DNA of 64,000 nucleotides from DATAAZ01 sp036259875. Its GTDB lineage: Bacteria; Actinomycetota; Thermoleophilia; Gaiellales; Gaiellaceae. The notes below the pieces were generated by a model that searched no databases, had not been told where the DNA came from, and saw only the letters and a list, made by a program, of their open reading frames with translations. Of this stretch, positions 9,538 through 18,030 are shown one piece after another. Location: contig DATAAZ010000073.1 in NCBI GenBank assembly GCA_036259875.1, forward strand, positions 51,531-115,530, written 5' to 3'. The translations under genes were made by a program, and so were the position numbers. Every line of letters starts with the position of its first letter. The first letter of the stretch is position 1.

Positions 9538-10474
9538 CTCGCCGACGGTGACGGTCGTGATTCCGACCCGCAATCGCGCCGATCTCGTCGGGACAGCCGT
9601 GCACGGCGCCCTTCGCCAGGACGATGTCGATGTCGAGGTGATCGTGGTCGACGACCGCTCCGCCGACGAGACGCCGAGGCGGCTGGCGGCGATCCGCGAC
9701 CCGCGAGTTCACGTGTTGCGGCTCGAGGACGAAGGGGGCCTCGCCGCAGCGAGAAACACGGGAATCGCGGAGGCCCGTGGCGACTGGATCGCGTTTCTCG
9801 ACGATGACGATCTGTGGTCGCCGCGAAAGCTCGCGCGCCAGCTCGAAGCGGCGTATGCGGCGCGGGCGTCGTTCGTCTACGCGGGCGTCGTCATCGTCGA
9901 CGAGGCCCGCAGGCCGACGGGGGCATTTCCCGTCCCCGAGCCCGACGGTCTCCTTCGGCGACTCTTGGCTCGAAACGTCCTCGCAGCCGGGTCGTCGAAC
10001 GTGATGGCACGCGCCGCCGTCCTCGAGCGGATCGGCGGCTTCGACACGCAGCTCTCGCAGCTCGCCGACTGGGATCTGTGGATCCGGCTTGCGGCCGCCG
10101 GGCGCGCCGCAGCGGTTCGGGAGATCCTCGTCGGCTACGTCGAGCACCAACGAAACATGCTCCTGGTCGAGCCGCTCGACGTCTACCTCGAGCTCGAGTA
10201 TCTCGCCGCAAAGCACCGCCCGCTCGCCGAGTCGCTCGGGGTCGAAGTCGACCGGATCACGTTCTCGCGCTGGACGGCCTGGGGCAGGCTGCGCGCCGGG
10301 CGAAGGATCGAGGCGGCCCGCCTGTGCCTCGCGGGCGCCGTCGCGCAGCGGAACGCCGGCAACATCGTGCGCGGCCTCGGGATGCTCCTCGGGGAGCGAA
10401 CGGCGGCGCGGGCGCGGCGCCGGCTCGCCCCGCCGCCCGTCGCCGAGCTGGCCTGGCTCTCCGCCTACCGATGA
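9530..10474 (+). CDS. Glycosyltransferase family 2
   Basis: 314 residues. It has a typical GT-A N-terminus VTVVIPTRNRADLV, then EVIVVDDRSADE, GLAAARNTGI and the DXD-type FLDDDDLW. The C-terminal region (SNVMARAAVLERIGGFD and ADWDLWIRLA) is the usual acceptor-site block of EpsE/WcaA-like transferases. It starts eight bases inside the methyltransferase gene and its stop overlaps the next ATG. It is expected to add a sugar to the same polymer as its neighbours. Confidence 0.9.
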   Translation: MRSSPTVTVVIPTRNRADLVGTAVHGALRQDDVDVEVIVVDDRSADETPRRLAAIRDPRVHVLRLEDEGGLAAARNTGIAEARGDWIAFLDDDDLWSPRKLARQLEAAYAARASFVYAGVVIVDEARRPTGAFPVPEPDGLLRRLLARNVLAAGSSNVMARAAVLERIGGFDTQLSQLADWDLWIRLAAAGRAAAVREILVGYVEHQRNMLLVEPLDVYLELEYLAAKHRPLAESLGVEVDRITFSRWTAWGRLRAGRRIEAARLCLAGAVAQRNAGNIVRGLGMLLGERTAARARRRLAPPPVAELAWLSAYR

Positions 10475-12402
10475 CGACGCTCGCGCCGCCTCGCACGGCC
10501 GCCGCGCCGGCAGACATCCGCCTCAGCCGCGCGCGGCCGCCTGTCGCGCTCGCGACGGCAAGCTTCCTCGTCCTCGTCCTTCTCGCCTTCGCAGACGGCG
10601 GCTACCGGCCGGCCGCGTGGGGATGGGCCGCCCTCCTCCTCTGCTGGGCTGCCGCCGGCGCTCTCATCGTCCGCCCGCGTATCCACGTCGGCGCGCTCGA
10701 GCGAGCGACAATCGCCGCGCTCGGGGCCCTCCTCGCGTGGACGCTGCTCTCCACGCTGTGGACGCCGTCGCCGACGAGGACGCTGCTCGAGGCGCAGCGA
10801 ACGACTCTCTATCTCTCGGCGCTCGTCGCACTGGTTCTCGTCGCCCGCCGCGGGTCGTGGGAAGGCCTCGTCGTGGGGGTCTGGGCCGCGATCGCCGCGA
10901 CCTGCGCGTACAGCCTTGGCACGCGGCTCCTTCCCGAGCGTCTCGGGGTGTTCGACCCCGTCGCCGGCTACCGCCTGTCGGAGCCGCTCGGCTACTGGAA
11001 CGCCCTCGGAATCCTCGCCGCCCTCGGCATCCTGCTCGCGCTCGGGCTCGCGGCCCGGAGCCACTCGCTCCTGCTGCGCAGTCTCGCGGCCGGCTCGCTC
11101 GTCGTCATGCTCGCCGTTCTCTACCTCACGTTCGGGCGCGGCCCGTGGATCGCGCTCGCCGCCGCTCTGGTCGTCTTCGTCGCCGTCGACTCGCGGCGGC
11201 TCCAGCTCGTGACGTACGCGCTCGTCCTCGCCCCGTGGCCGGCGCTCGCCGTCGCAGCCGCCTCGCGCTCGCCGGCGCTCTTGGAGCCCGGGTCCGCGCT
11301 CGCGACAGCTCCGGACGAGGGTCGCCGACTTCTCGTCATCGTCGCGGGGCTCTCGGCCGCGGCCGCACTCGCAGCGGTCGGGCTCGCCCTTCTCCAGCCA
11401 AGAGTCACGATCCCGAGAGCTGCCCGCCTCGGTTACGCGCTGGCGCTCACCGTGGCCGTCATCATCGCCGTCGCAGCACTCTTCGTCCGCTTCGGCTCGC
11501 CGCCGACGGTGGCACGCGACGCGTACGCGGCGTTTCGCGTCCACGAGCCGCCCGCAGGCCCTCGTCGACTCTTCGACCTCTCGGGCAACGGGCGCGACGT
11601 CCACTGGAGGCTCGCGCTCCGCGCCTACGGCGATCACCCCTGGCTCGGGTCCGGCGCCGGGACGTTCGAGCTGTACTGGCTTCGTCACCGGCCGTACCCG
11701 GCGAAGGTGCGGGACGCGCATAGCCTCTACTTCGAGACGCTCGCCGAGCTCGGCCCGCTCGGGCTCGCGCTCCTCGTGACAGCCCTTTGCCTGCCGCTCG
11801 CTGCCGGAGTCGCGGCGCGGCGCGCCCCGCTCGTTCCGCCCGCCTTCGCCGCGTACGTCGCTTATCTCGTGCACGCGGGCGCCGACTGGGACTGGGAGAT
11901 GCCGGTTGTCACGCTCGCCGGGCTCGTCTCGGGCGCGAGCCTTCTCCTTGCTGCCCGCTCCTCACGCGCGACGAGGGTCTCGCGCCGCCTCCGCCTCGGC
12001 GTTGCCGGTGCTGTTGCGCTCCTCGGCGCTTTCGCCTTTACGGGCCTCACGGCGAACAGCGCACTCTCCGCGGCTCGCGACGCCGCCGAGCACGCGCGGA
12101 CGAGAACGCAGATCGAGGAATCGCGAAAGGCGATGCGCTGGGCGCCGTGGTCGTCACAACCGTGGCAGCTCCTCGGCGAGGCGCAGCTTGCCGCGCGACA
12201 ACCTACTGCCGCGCGCGAGAGCTTCAGACGGGCGATCGAGAAGGATCGCTCCGACTGGCGCCTCTGGTTCGAGCTTGCCCTCGCGAGTGGCGGGCGATCG
12301 CAGGAACGGGCGCTTGCCGAGGCTCGACGCCTGAACCCGCTGGATCCCGAGATCGCCGAGCTTGCGGCCGCACTTGCTGCGGGCGCGCGAAGCCGCCGTT
12401 GA
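10471..12402 (+). CDS. O-antigen ligase family membrane protein with C-terminal TPR-like region
   Basis: 643 residues from ATG 10471. An N-terminal block of about a dozen transmembrane helices carries the O-antigen-ligase loop with HPWLGSGAGTFELYW and the family motif RDAHSLYFETLAELG. A soluble tail from about residue 540 (PWSSQPWQLLGEAQLA, then DRSDWRLWFELALA and EARRLNPLDPEIAEL) has TPR-like helical repeats. It is predicted to ligate or polymerise lipid-linked glycan at the outer face. A clear paralogue of the same architecture lies at 50301-52229. It ends the left operon and overlaps a possible TTG start of the sigma gene. Confidence 0.87.
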   Translation: MTTLAPPRTAAAPADIRLSRARPPVALATASFLVLVLLAFADGGYRPAAWGWAALLLCWAAAGALIVRPRIHVGALERATIAALGALLAWTLLSTLWTPSPTRTLLEAQRTTLYLSALVALVLVARRGSWEGLVVGVWAAIAATCAYSLGTRLLPERLGVFDPVAGYRLSEPLGYWNALGILAALGILLALGLAARSHSLLLRSLAAGSLVVMLAVLYLTFGRGPWIALAAALVVFVAVDSRRLQLVTYALVLAPWPALAVAAASRSPALLEPGSALATAPDEGRRLLVIVAGLSAAAALAAVGLALLQPRVTIPRAARLGYALALTVAVIIAVAALFVRFGSPPTVARDAYAAFRVHEPPAGPRRLFDLSGNGRDVHWRLALRAYGDHPWLGSGAGTFELYWLRHRPYPAKVRDAHSLYFETLAELGPLGLALLVTALCLPLAAGVAARRAPLVPPAFAAYVAYLVHAGADWDWEMPVVTLAGLVSGASLLLAARSSRATRVSRRLRLGVAGAVALLGAFAFTGLTANSALSAARDAAEHARTRTQIEESRKAMRWAPWSSQPWQLLGEAQLAARQPTAARESFRRAIEKDRSDWRLWFELALASGGRSQERALAEARRLNPLDPEIAELAAALAAGARSRR

Positions 12403-12410
12403 AGTCGAGC

Positions 12411-12938
12411 ATGCCGTTCCGCGACCCCCTCCGCGACCCCGAGCCTCTAATCAGGCGCGTCTACGCCTACATCGCCTACCGGATCGGCGACGGCCCCGAC
12501 GCCGAGGACGTGACCAGCGAAACGTTCGAGCGCGCGCTTCGCTACCGCCGAAGCTACGACGCCGCGCGGGGCGACGCCGGCGCCTGGCTGATCGGGATCG
12601 CCCGGCGGTGCGTTGCGGATCACCTCGCGACCGCCGGGACGATCGATCGCTGTCCCGAGCTCGCCTCGGAAGGAGACCTGGAGAAGGAGACGATCGAGCG
12701 CCTCACGCTCGCCGTTGCGCTCAACGCGCTCGACGAGCACGACCGCGAGCTCATCGCCCTGCGGTACGGCGCCGACCTCACCGCGCGCCAGATCGCCGAG
12801 CTGCACGGGGTGCGAACGAACGCCGTCGAAGTCGCGCTCCACCGCGCGCTTGCGCGCCTGCGAGCGCGGCTCGAGCCGACGGGCGCGGACCGAGCGGAGG
12901 AGCTGGGCCCCCCGACTGCGAGCGGCGCCTCCGCCTAG
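12411..12938 (+). CDS. ECF-type RNA polymerase sigma factor
   Basis: 175 residues from ATG 12411. A TTG at 12399 that overlaps the upstream stop (TTGA) is a possible alternative adding four residues. Region 2 is visible as VYAYIAYRIGDGPDAEDVTS with ALRYRRSY and GAWLIGIARR. Region 4 is the helix-turn-helix block ALDEHDRELIALRYG and LTARQIAELHGV. There is no region 1 or 3, as expected for ECF sigma factors. It directs RNA polymerase to a small regulon. Location at the end of the polysaccharide operon suggests it responds to envelope conditions; the convergent membrane protein may be its partner. Confidence 0.9.
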   Translation: MPFRDPLRDPEPLIRRVYAYIAYRIGDGPDAEDVTSETFERALRYRRSYDAARGDAGAWLIGIARRCVADHLATAGTIDRCPELASEGDLEKETIERLTLAVALNALDEHDRELIALRYGADLTARQIAELHGVRTNAVEVALHRALARLRARLEPTGADRAEELGPPTASGASA

Positions 12939-12946
12939 CGGCGGCA

Positions 12947-12959
12947 CCGCGCTTCGCGG
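12947..12959. terminator. Short GC hairpin between convergent genes
   Basis: CCGCG-CTT-CGCGG, a 5-bp stem in the 45-base gap between the sigma gene and the convergent Calx-beta gene. There is no U-tract, so it would be a weak or bidirectional terminator at best. Confidence 0.35.
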
Positions 12960-12983
12960 ACGATTCCCGCCTCCGCCCCCGCG

Positions 12984-13688
12984 CTACCGGTCGTCGTTCC
13001 GGATGACTCCCTCGCCCTGGCCGTCGATGATGACGGCATTCGGGGACGGGTCGGAGAGGTTCACGTAGAACGTCTCATCCGGCTCGCGCTGCGTGTCACC
13101 GACCACGGTGACGGTGATCGTCTTGATCGACTGGCCGGGGGCGAAACGGAGCGTTCCCGCCGTCGGCACGTAGTCGGCCGACGGCGTCGCGGTTCCGCCC
13201 GCGGTCGCGTACAAAGCCGTCACCTCGTCGATCGCGAAGTCGGAGAGCGAGACGGTGAACACCGCGGCTGTCGGGCCTGAGTCGCCTTCCTTCACGCGGA
13301 CGTCGTTGATCTTCATCTTGCACTGGTGCCGGCGTTCGTGGATGTGGTTCTTGTCCCCACACCCCTTTCCGGGCCGGTACTGATCCTGACCCGAGCTGTT
13401 CGCGATCGTCACGCTCCCCGGCGACGCCGCCTCCTTGGCTGCGTCGACAGCGCGCTCGACGGCCGACGCCGCGTAACCGAGGCCTCCGACCGCAGCGACG
13501 CCCACGAGAAGAACGGCGGTGGCGGCGCCCGCGAACGCCACGCGCGGAAGCGTCCGCGGGCGCCCGCGGTCGTCCCTCACGCGTGCCGTAACGGCCTCGA
13601 CGAACTCTGACCTGGGGCGGGGTCGACTGGACCGGAGGCGCGCCTCGACTTCGGAATGGGTGCCTGCTTGTTTCCAGAAACGCCGCAT
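12984..13688 (-). CDS. Single-pass membrane protein with extracytoplasmic Calx-beta domain
   Basis: 234 residues. The N-terminus is cytoplasmic and Arg-rich (residues 1-45, containing SSRPRPRSEFVEAVTARV). One transmembrane helix follows (about 48-72, VAFAGAATAVLLVGVAAVGGL), then a linker and a Calx-beta module (about 125-230). Calx-beta hallmarks seen are VKEGDSG, TATPSADYVPTAGTLRF, ITVTVVGDTQREPDETFYV and GVIRNDD. Calx-beta folds bind calcium or act as adhesion modules. The cytoplasmic-stub-plus-helix layout resembles membrane anti-sigma proteins, and it lies tail-to-tail with the ECF sigma gene. A sensory role is plausible but unproven. Confidence 0.8.
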   Translation of the reverse strand: MRRFWKQAGTHSEVEARLRSSRPRPRSEFVEAVTARVRDDRGRPRTLPRVAFAGAATAVLLVGVAAVGGLGYAASAVERAVDAAKEAASPGSVTIANSSGQDQYRPGKGCGDKNHIHERRHQCKMKINDVRVKEGDSGPTAAVFTVSLSDFAIDEVTALYATAGGTATPSADYVPTAGTLRFAPGQSIKTITVTVVGDTQREPDETFYVNLSDPSPNAVIIDGQGEGVIRNDDR

Positions 13689-14130
13689 TGTCGTCCTCCT
13701 CCTCGCCGCGGTGCGAACGTCGCCTAACCCAACTACCGGCGAAGCGCTCAGATCCTTACGCCCGGATTCGCGCTCGCCGCAAACGCGCTCGCTCTAGCGC
13801 GCACGCGCCCTCGCGCGCGTGAACAGGAAGCACGGTCGCGAAGACGCTGGACACGCATCGGTCCTCGCTGGATAGGCTCCCGTCCAGGGTGGACGTGACG
13901 CCATCCGCCGTGTCCGCGCCGTCTAATCTCGGCACGCGCGCGTTTGGCCGTAGGCCGGCATCGACGCGAGGCGTCGACGGCCCGGCTTACCTCCCTCGCC
14001 CGTCGTTCGCGAGTTCGGCCGAGGCGGCCCCAGGCGCCGGCGCGCCGGGATAGATACCCGGCGCGAGGCGGAATGCCGCGAACAATGGCGCGCAGGACGC
14101 CCGAAACCAGCGTTTTGCTCTGGAAACTCC
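13689..14130. other. Non-coding stretch upstream of tRNA remnant
   Basis: No reading frame here has protein-like composition. It should hold the promoter of the Calx-beta gene. The inverted pair CGCCGGG/CCCGGCG around 14040-14062 could form a hairpin. The region marks the change from tight operons to loosely packed accessory DNA. Confidence 0.5.
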
Positions 14131-14214
14131 GCGGCCTTGAAAACCGCTAGGCCGTGCTGAGCGGTCTCGTGGGTTCGAATCCCACCCCCGCCGGTTTCCA
14201 TGCCGGGTTCCGAG
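14131..14214 (+). pseudogene. 3' half of a tRNA-Ser(TGA), probable attachment-site scar
   Basis: The segment reads as the anticodon arm (GCGGC-CTTGAAA-ACCGC, anticodon TGA, last stem pair mismatched), a long variable arm, a perfect T-arm (GTGGG-TTCGAAT-CCCAC) and the acceptor 3' strand CCCCGCC. No matching GGCGGGG 5' acceptor strand or D-arm precedes it, so it cannot be a working tRNA. It is followed by CCATGCCGGGTTC. A degraded copy of the same block lies at 24591-24665. Retained tRNA 3' halves are typical of att sites left by integrase-mediated insertion. Confidence 0.7.
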
Positions 14215-14645
14215 CTTTCATCCGACTTCGCGGTCGCTCGGACACCGACTCGCTCAGCGCTCGGTTGAACCGCTGCCGACCGCTGACGACCGCTCTGCGA
14301 TCGCCCTCACTGGCCCGCGCACGTGGCCGCGTGCCTCGGGGCCGAGCACGAGCTGTACCCGCGGAGCGCCTTCGATCCTTCGTAGCAGTGCCCGTCTGCC
14401 TCGCCGGGCGAGCCCGGCGAGCCGCTATCGCATCCCCAGCCGTCGCCGTCGGAGCGCCGGCCTACTTGGACGCTTGCTATTTCAACCGTAACGCCCGTCT
14501 GAGATCGTGCCTCGCGAAGGGGACGCGTGAACGACGAGGGCGCGCCGCGGAAGCGGCTGGTACTATGAGAACAACCAGAGCGAGTCCGGTTCGCGCTTAC
14601 GCCTTCCTTGCTTGTTCGTGATTTCGGTAAGGGAGGTGTTTTCTT
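14215..14645. other. Leader region of the cold-shock gene
   Basis: No convincing gene. TACTAT at 14561-14566 resembles a -10 element and would give a leader of roughly 70 bases before the cold-shock ATG; long structured leaders are usual for csp genes. The last part holds the strong SD GGGAGGTG (14631-14638). Confidence 0.35.
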
Positions 14646-14852
14646 ATGACAAGCGGAACCGTCAAGTGGTTCAACGACACGAAGGGGTACGGCTTCATCA
14701 CGCCTGACGAGGGCGCGAAGGATCTCTTCGTCCACCACACCAACATCGCCGGTCAAGGCTTCAAGAGCCTGACCGAGGGCGCTCGCGTCGAGTTCGAGGC
14801 GCGCGAGGGCACGAAGGGCCCGGAGGCGACGAACGTCGCCCCGGTCGCTTAG
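14646..14852 (+). CDS. cspA: Cold-shock domain protein (CspA family)
   Basis: 68 residues, the normal size for this family. The OB-fold nucleic-acid-binding motifs are intact: RNP1 KGYGFITP (about residues 13-20) and RNP2 DLFVHHTNI (about 27-35), preceded by GTVKWFNDTK. It binds single-stranded RNA/DNA and melts structures during cold or growth transitions. Start support is strong: GGGAGGTG SD seven bases upstream. A perfect hairpin terminator follows at 14866-14889, so it is monocistronic. It sits intact in an otherwise decayed region. Confidence 0.95.
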   Translation: MTSGTVKWFNDTKGYGFITPDEGAKDLFVHHTNIAGQGFKSLTEGARVEFEAREGTKGPEATNVAPVA

Positions 14853-14865
14853 GCGACCTCATTGA

Positions 14866-14889
14866 GCGTGGCCGCTTCGGCGGCCACGC
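14866..14889 (+). terminator. Perfect 10-bp hairpin with TTCG loop
   Basis: GCGTGGCCGC-TTCG-GCGGCCACGC, an uninterrupted stem with an extra-stable UUCG tetraloop 13 bases after the cold-shock stop codon. No long T-tract follows, which is common in high-GC genomes. Confidence 0.8.
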
Positions 14890-14910
14890 TTCGACTCGAA
14901 GGGAGCGACC

Positions 14911-15130
14911 ATCGCCGGCAAAGAAGAAAAGATGAGAGGAAGGCGAGGTCGTCGAAGCGCTTCGCAACCGGATGTTCAGGATCGTTCTCGACAACGGTCA
15001 CGAGACGCTCGGCTACACGGCGGGGAAGATGAGGCGCTACCGAATCCGCATCTTCCTCGGAGACCGCGTCAGGGTCGACCTCGCGCCGTACGACGTCGGG
15101 CGCGGCCGAATCGTCTACCGCTTCCGGTGA
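14911..15130 (+). pseudogene. Frameshifted infA-like relic (translation initiation factor IF-1)
   Basis: From 14936 to the TGA at 15128 one frame reads as IF-1: EGEVVEALRNRMFRIVLDNG, then GKMRRYRIRIFLGDRVRVDL and YDVGRGRIVYRFR. The N-terminal residues AGKEEK are in a different frame (14914-14931). An in-frame stop lies at 14933 and the expected ATG is ATC (14911). Compared with normal IF-1 spacing, two bases are missing between the parts. IF-1 is usually about 72 residues. An internal ATG at 14972 could give only a 52-residue fragment lacking the first beta strand. It reads as a decaying second infA copy. Confidence 0.65.
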
Positions 15131-15245
15131 GCGCGCCGCACGAGCCGTCACGCGCACGCCTGCGGCTCGGACCCTTTCCCGCAGCCTGCGCGAGCGGTGG
15201 AGCGAACTGGAACCCGGACCCGCGGGCTCCCGAGGTCGGCTTCGC

Positions 15246-15713
15246 GTGACGATGCTCGGCCGTGGCCGCACGCGTGCGTGTCAAAGCGCGGGGCTGCCTT
15301 CGCGCGGCCCGCGCGCGGGACGCAGGGAAGGCGACTCGGCTCCGCAGAGCGCGCCCGACTGGCACGCCGTCGAACACCTCCTTGCGAGGCTTGCCGACAC
15401 GCGCGCCTTCTTTCCGACCGCGACGTCTCAATCGAACTGGATCTCGAGCTACGAGCCGGGGAAGCGTCTGCGCCTGGAGACGGACGCAAGCGCAAAATGG
15501 GTTCAGGTCGAGCATCTCAAGGAGTGCTGGGAGACGTTCGAGCGCCTGCGGCGCATCCGACGCGTCGATGTCCTCGAGCCGGGCCGCTGCTCCGCGTTCG
15601 TCATCGCACTCTTCGCCCAGGTGCCCGGCGTACGCGAAGAGGGTGCGGACGAGCAGTCTTCCGAGCGGTCTCTTGTCCTGATGGACCGGGCCGGCGTGCT
15701 GCGCGAGAGGTAG
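15246..15713 (+). CDS. Conserved-looking hypothetical protein
   Basis: Not recognised. From about residue 40 the protein has natural composition: HLLARLADTRAFF, WISSYEPGKRLRLET, WVQVEHLKECWETFERLRRI and DVLEPGRCSAFVIALFAQV. This looks like a small soluble alpha/beta protein. The first 35-40 residues are Arg/Gly-rich and noise-like, so the real start may lie downstream or the 5' end may be degraded. No SD is evident before 15246 or 15252. It stands alone between a gene relic and a gene-free stretch. Confidence 0.5.
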   Translation: MTMLGRGRTRACQSAGLPSRGPRAGRREGDSAPQSAPDWHAVEHLLARLADTRAFFPTATSQSNWISSYEPGKRLRLETDASAKWVQVEHLKECWETFERLRRIRRVDVLEPGRCSAFVIALFAQVPGVREEGADEQSSERSLVLMDRAGVLRER

Positions 15714-16351
15714 CAGCGGTCGTGGTCTCCCGGCCGCGGATGACGCCGACGACGCAGCGATGAGTGCGGCATGTCTCGCTCCGGGGTGCGCCGCTTTTCA
15801 CGATTTGCCCAGAGACACGTGCGCGATCCGATGACGGCTTGCTCGCCCGGCAGCGGGTCGACGGATGCGCGCGGCGAAGGCTCGGAGCGGCTCTCAGCCG
15901 TCCTCCGCCTCGCGCGCCGCCGCCGCATGCGCGCAGCGGTCGCGATCAGTTCCGGCCGTGGTCGCGGCCGTCGGCGCCCTGTTCGTACTCTGGTACGCCC
16001 TGAAGGCGCTCGGGTGGGGTCGCCTCTTCGCGCCCAGAGAGCGCCCGCGGCCGCTCGCGCTTGCGGCAGCGGGTGGTGGTGCCTCCATCATGGGCCTCGT
16101 GCTACGGCGACGCAGGTCGGTGCCGGAGCGACGCTGCTCGCCATTTCCGGCATCGACGGAGCGCGGCGCTTCGCCATCGCGTGGCTGATGGCGCTCCGCC
16201 TCCGGCCAGCGCGCGAAATCGGGGCGGCGGGCATCGCCGGCTGGCTGCTCACCCCGGAATCCTTCCGTCGGAGAGATGAGAGGCAAGAATCGCCCGTAAC
16301 GGGATCGCCGGCGAAATCCCTGGCTCGGCGGGCGCCCATTTCGTCGCGAGT
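15714..16351. other. Gene-free stretch with possible degraded membrane-protein gene
   Basis: No frame is convincing throughout. Two short hydrophobic stretches in different frames (about 15955-16020, reading VVAAVGALFVLWYALKALGW, and about 16120-16240, reading LLAISGIDGARRFAIAWLMA) could be remains of one frameshifted membrane-protein gene. Nothing can be assigned. Confidence 0.35.
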
Positions 16352-16768
16352 ATGCTCGCCGGGATGGCACGCGTACTTGGTGAAGCCATGTCGAGGGATC
16401 TTCTCGTCGTGGCGCCCGGCGACACGCTAGCCGACGCCGCAGAGAAGATGAGCAACCGCGGCGTCGGCGCCGCCATCGTCATGGACGCCGGCCGGCTACT
16501 TGGGATCCTGACCGAGCGCGATCTCCTGAACGCGGTCGCCAGTCGGGTCGAGCCAGGCGAAGCGCGCGTTTCCGAGTGGATGACCGAAGGACCCATTACG
16601 GCGCCGCAGGCGATGCCGATCGGACGAGCCGCGAAAATCATGGTGACGCGCGGGTTTCGCCACCTCCCGATCGTCGAGGACGGGCGCGCGGTCGGGATCG
16701 TCAGCCTCCGCGACATCGTTCGCGCCACCGTGCGCGTCTACCCGGAATACGAGGGCGACGAGGGCTAG
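16352..16768 (+). CDS. Tandem CBS-domain protein
   Basis: 138 residues made of two CBS motifs. CBS1 is MSRDLLVVAPGDTLADAAEK with GVGAAIVMDAGRLLGILTER. CBS2 is MTEGPITAPQAMPIGRAAK with GFRHLPIVEDGRAVGIVSLR. Stand-alone CBS pairs bind adenine nucleotides (AMP/ATP/SAM) and regulate partner proteins. ATG 16352, 16364 and 16388 are all in frame; alignment to the domain favours 16364 or 16388. It has no operon partners and its target is unknown. Confidence 0.88.
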   Translation: MLAGMARVLGEAMSRDLLVVAPGDTLADAAEKMSNRGVGAAIVMDAGRLLGILTERDLLNAVASRVEPGEARVSEWMTEGPITAPQAMPIGRAAKIMVTRGFRHLPIVEDGRAVGIVSLRDIVRATVRVYPEYEGDEG

Positions 16769-17335
16769 CACGCCGGCGGCGGCGAGCCGGGGCGAGTTGT
16801 GCGCTCGCGCGGCCGTTGCGGACAGGCGGCCAACCCGGCGTTCGCGCGTCTTTCTGGTGCCGTCCCTGATCTCATCGACCCCAGGAGTACGGTGGTCGCG
16901 ACTGGCCGCGCGCTCGGAGCCAGGCGGGCGCGAGCCCGTCGCGCGGGACGCGGACGACGAGGGGCTGAAGCGTGAGGCGGAGTTCGACTGCGCGCGAGAC
17001 GCGGCGAATGCCGCGAGCGGGAGTCACGCTTCACCCCAAGGCTCGCGGGGCGACGTGTCATGCGTCCTTGGGCGGAACCGGCTATGCGTTCTGCGAGCGC
17101 CGGCAGTTCGCCGCCCGCTTGACTCGCAATTCGCGGGATGAGGCTGACCACAGTCGAAGAGCGCCCCGCCGAAAGTGTGACCGGCGAGTGCAGCGGCGCG
17201 GGCACCGGTGGGCGGGGTCGGCCGCAGGCCGCCGTGCGCGCCCGCGCGGTCGCGCCCGCCCATGCGGCCTCCCACGGCGCGGCACGTATCGGCCACCCGG
17301 AGTGGGTTTCTTACCCGTGGGAAATAGGAGGCGGT
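16769..17335. other. No gene recognised
   Basis: Overlapping frames on both strands have Arg/Ser/Pro-rich shadow composition. I see no domain, tRNA or repeat. The promoter for the small gene at 17336 presumably lies near its end; TAGGAGG at 17324-17330 is that gene's SD. Confidence 0.4.
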
Positions 17336-17581
17336 ATGGGCGTCCACGGCCCGGGCCGCGCCTGGCAGACGTACGACGTGACGACTCGAGGGGATGGTTC
17401 TGCGAGCGTCCGCATCCGGACGGCCAGCACACTTGGCGGCGACGACGCAGTGCGGCGCGAAGAGCAGACGTTGGAGTTTGAGACAGTCGAGGAGGCGCTG
17501 CGCCGCACGGGGAAGTCGCGAATCACGGCCGCCGGTGTAGTCGTGACCGTCACGATCGACGGAAAGGAGTACGTCGCCTGA
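17336..17581 (+). CDS. Small hypothetical protein (81 aa)
   Basis: The start is chosen by a good SD (AGGAGG) a few bases before ATG 17336; an upstream in-frame ATG at 17138 would add low-complexity sequence. The product is small and soluble with alternating strands: WQTYDVTTRGDGSASVRIRT, EQTLEFETVEEALRRTGKS and GVVVTVTIDGKEYVA. Not recognised. Codon use and the strong SD argue that it is real. Confidence 0.6.
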   Translation: MGVHGPGRAWQTYDVTTRGDGSASVRIRTASTLGGDDAVRREEQTLEFETVEEALRRTGKSRITAAGVVVTVTIDGKEYVA

Positions 17582-17620
17582 CGGTGTGGCTGGCGCGTAG
17601 TCGTCACGCGTCCGCGACTG

Positions 17621-17809
17621 CTAGCCGCGCTGTTTCGGCTCCCGGCTGAGCGTGCCGCCCTCGCTCTCCCAGTCATCTTCCTGCTCGTCGGGGTCGGCGG
17701 TCTCTGAGCGCTCTCCCTCAGCCCCGGCCTCGGCCACCTGCCAGTGCGCTTCTACTGACCGCTCATGGTCTCGGTCAGCTCGGGCCTCGTCTTGCGTCTC
17801 GCCGGTCAT
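17621..17809 (-). CDS. Small acidic hydrophilic protein (62 aa)
   Basis: Composition is dominated by Glu, Asp, Arg and Gly (DEARADRDHERSVEAHWQ, DPDEQEDDWESEGGT), with no hydrophobic core or transmembrane segment. It resembles small, intrinsically disordered stress-type proteins but no family can be named. The ATG at 17809 has only a weak SD. Possibly spurious. Confidence 0.4.
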   Translation of the reverse strand: MTGETQDEARADRDHERSVEAHWQVAEAGAEGERSETADPDEQEDDWESEGGTLSREPKQRG

Positions 17810-18030
17810 CTTTCACGAGGTTAGCGTTTCGCCTCGGAGCTCCGCGCCGCGCAATCGCGCTTCGCGGACCAGGCCCCACGTCGCTCCGACTCCGGAATCG
17901 CAACCTCGGTGTTAGGCGAGCCGAGCAGGATCTCCGAGGGACTCGCGATGCCGATTAGCCCGTAGGGGTCGCCGCCATGCCTTCTTAGCCCATGGACAAC
18001 GCCTGTCGCGTTATCGGTGATTCCGGTGCG

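Noticed and set aside
13923..14201. Minus-strand ORF with GGGIRTHETAQ at its start
   Set aside because: This is the well-known false protein produced by reading a tRNA-Ser backwards; it only marks the tRNA fragment at 14131-14214.
15865..16188. 107-residue plus-strand ORF with one hydrophobic stretch
   Set aside because: Only part looks protein-like and the continuation is in another frame; no SD. Recorded as a possible degraded gene, not a CDS.
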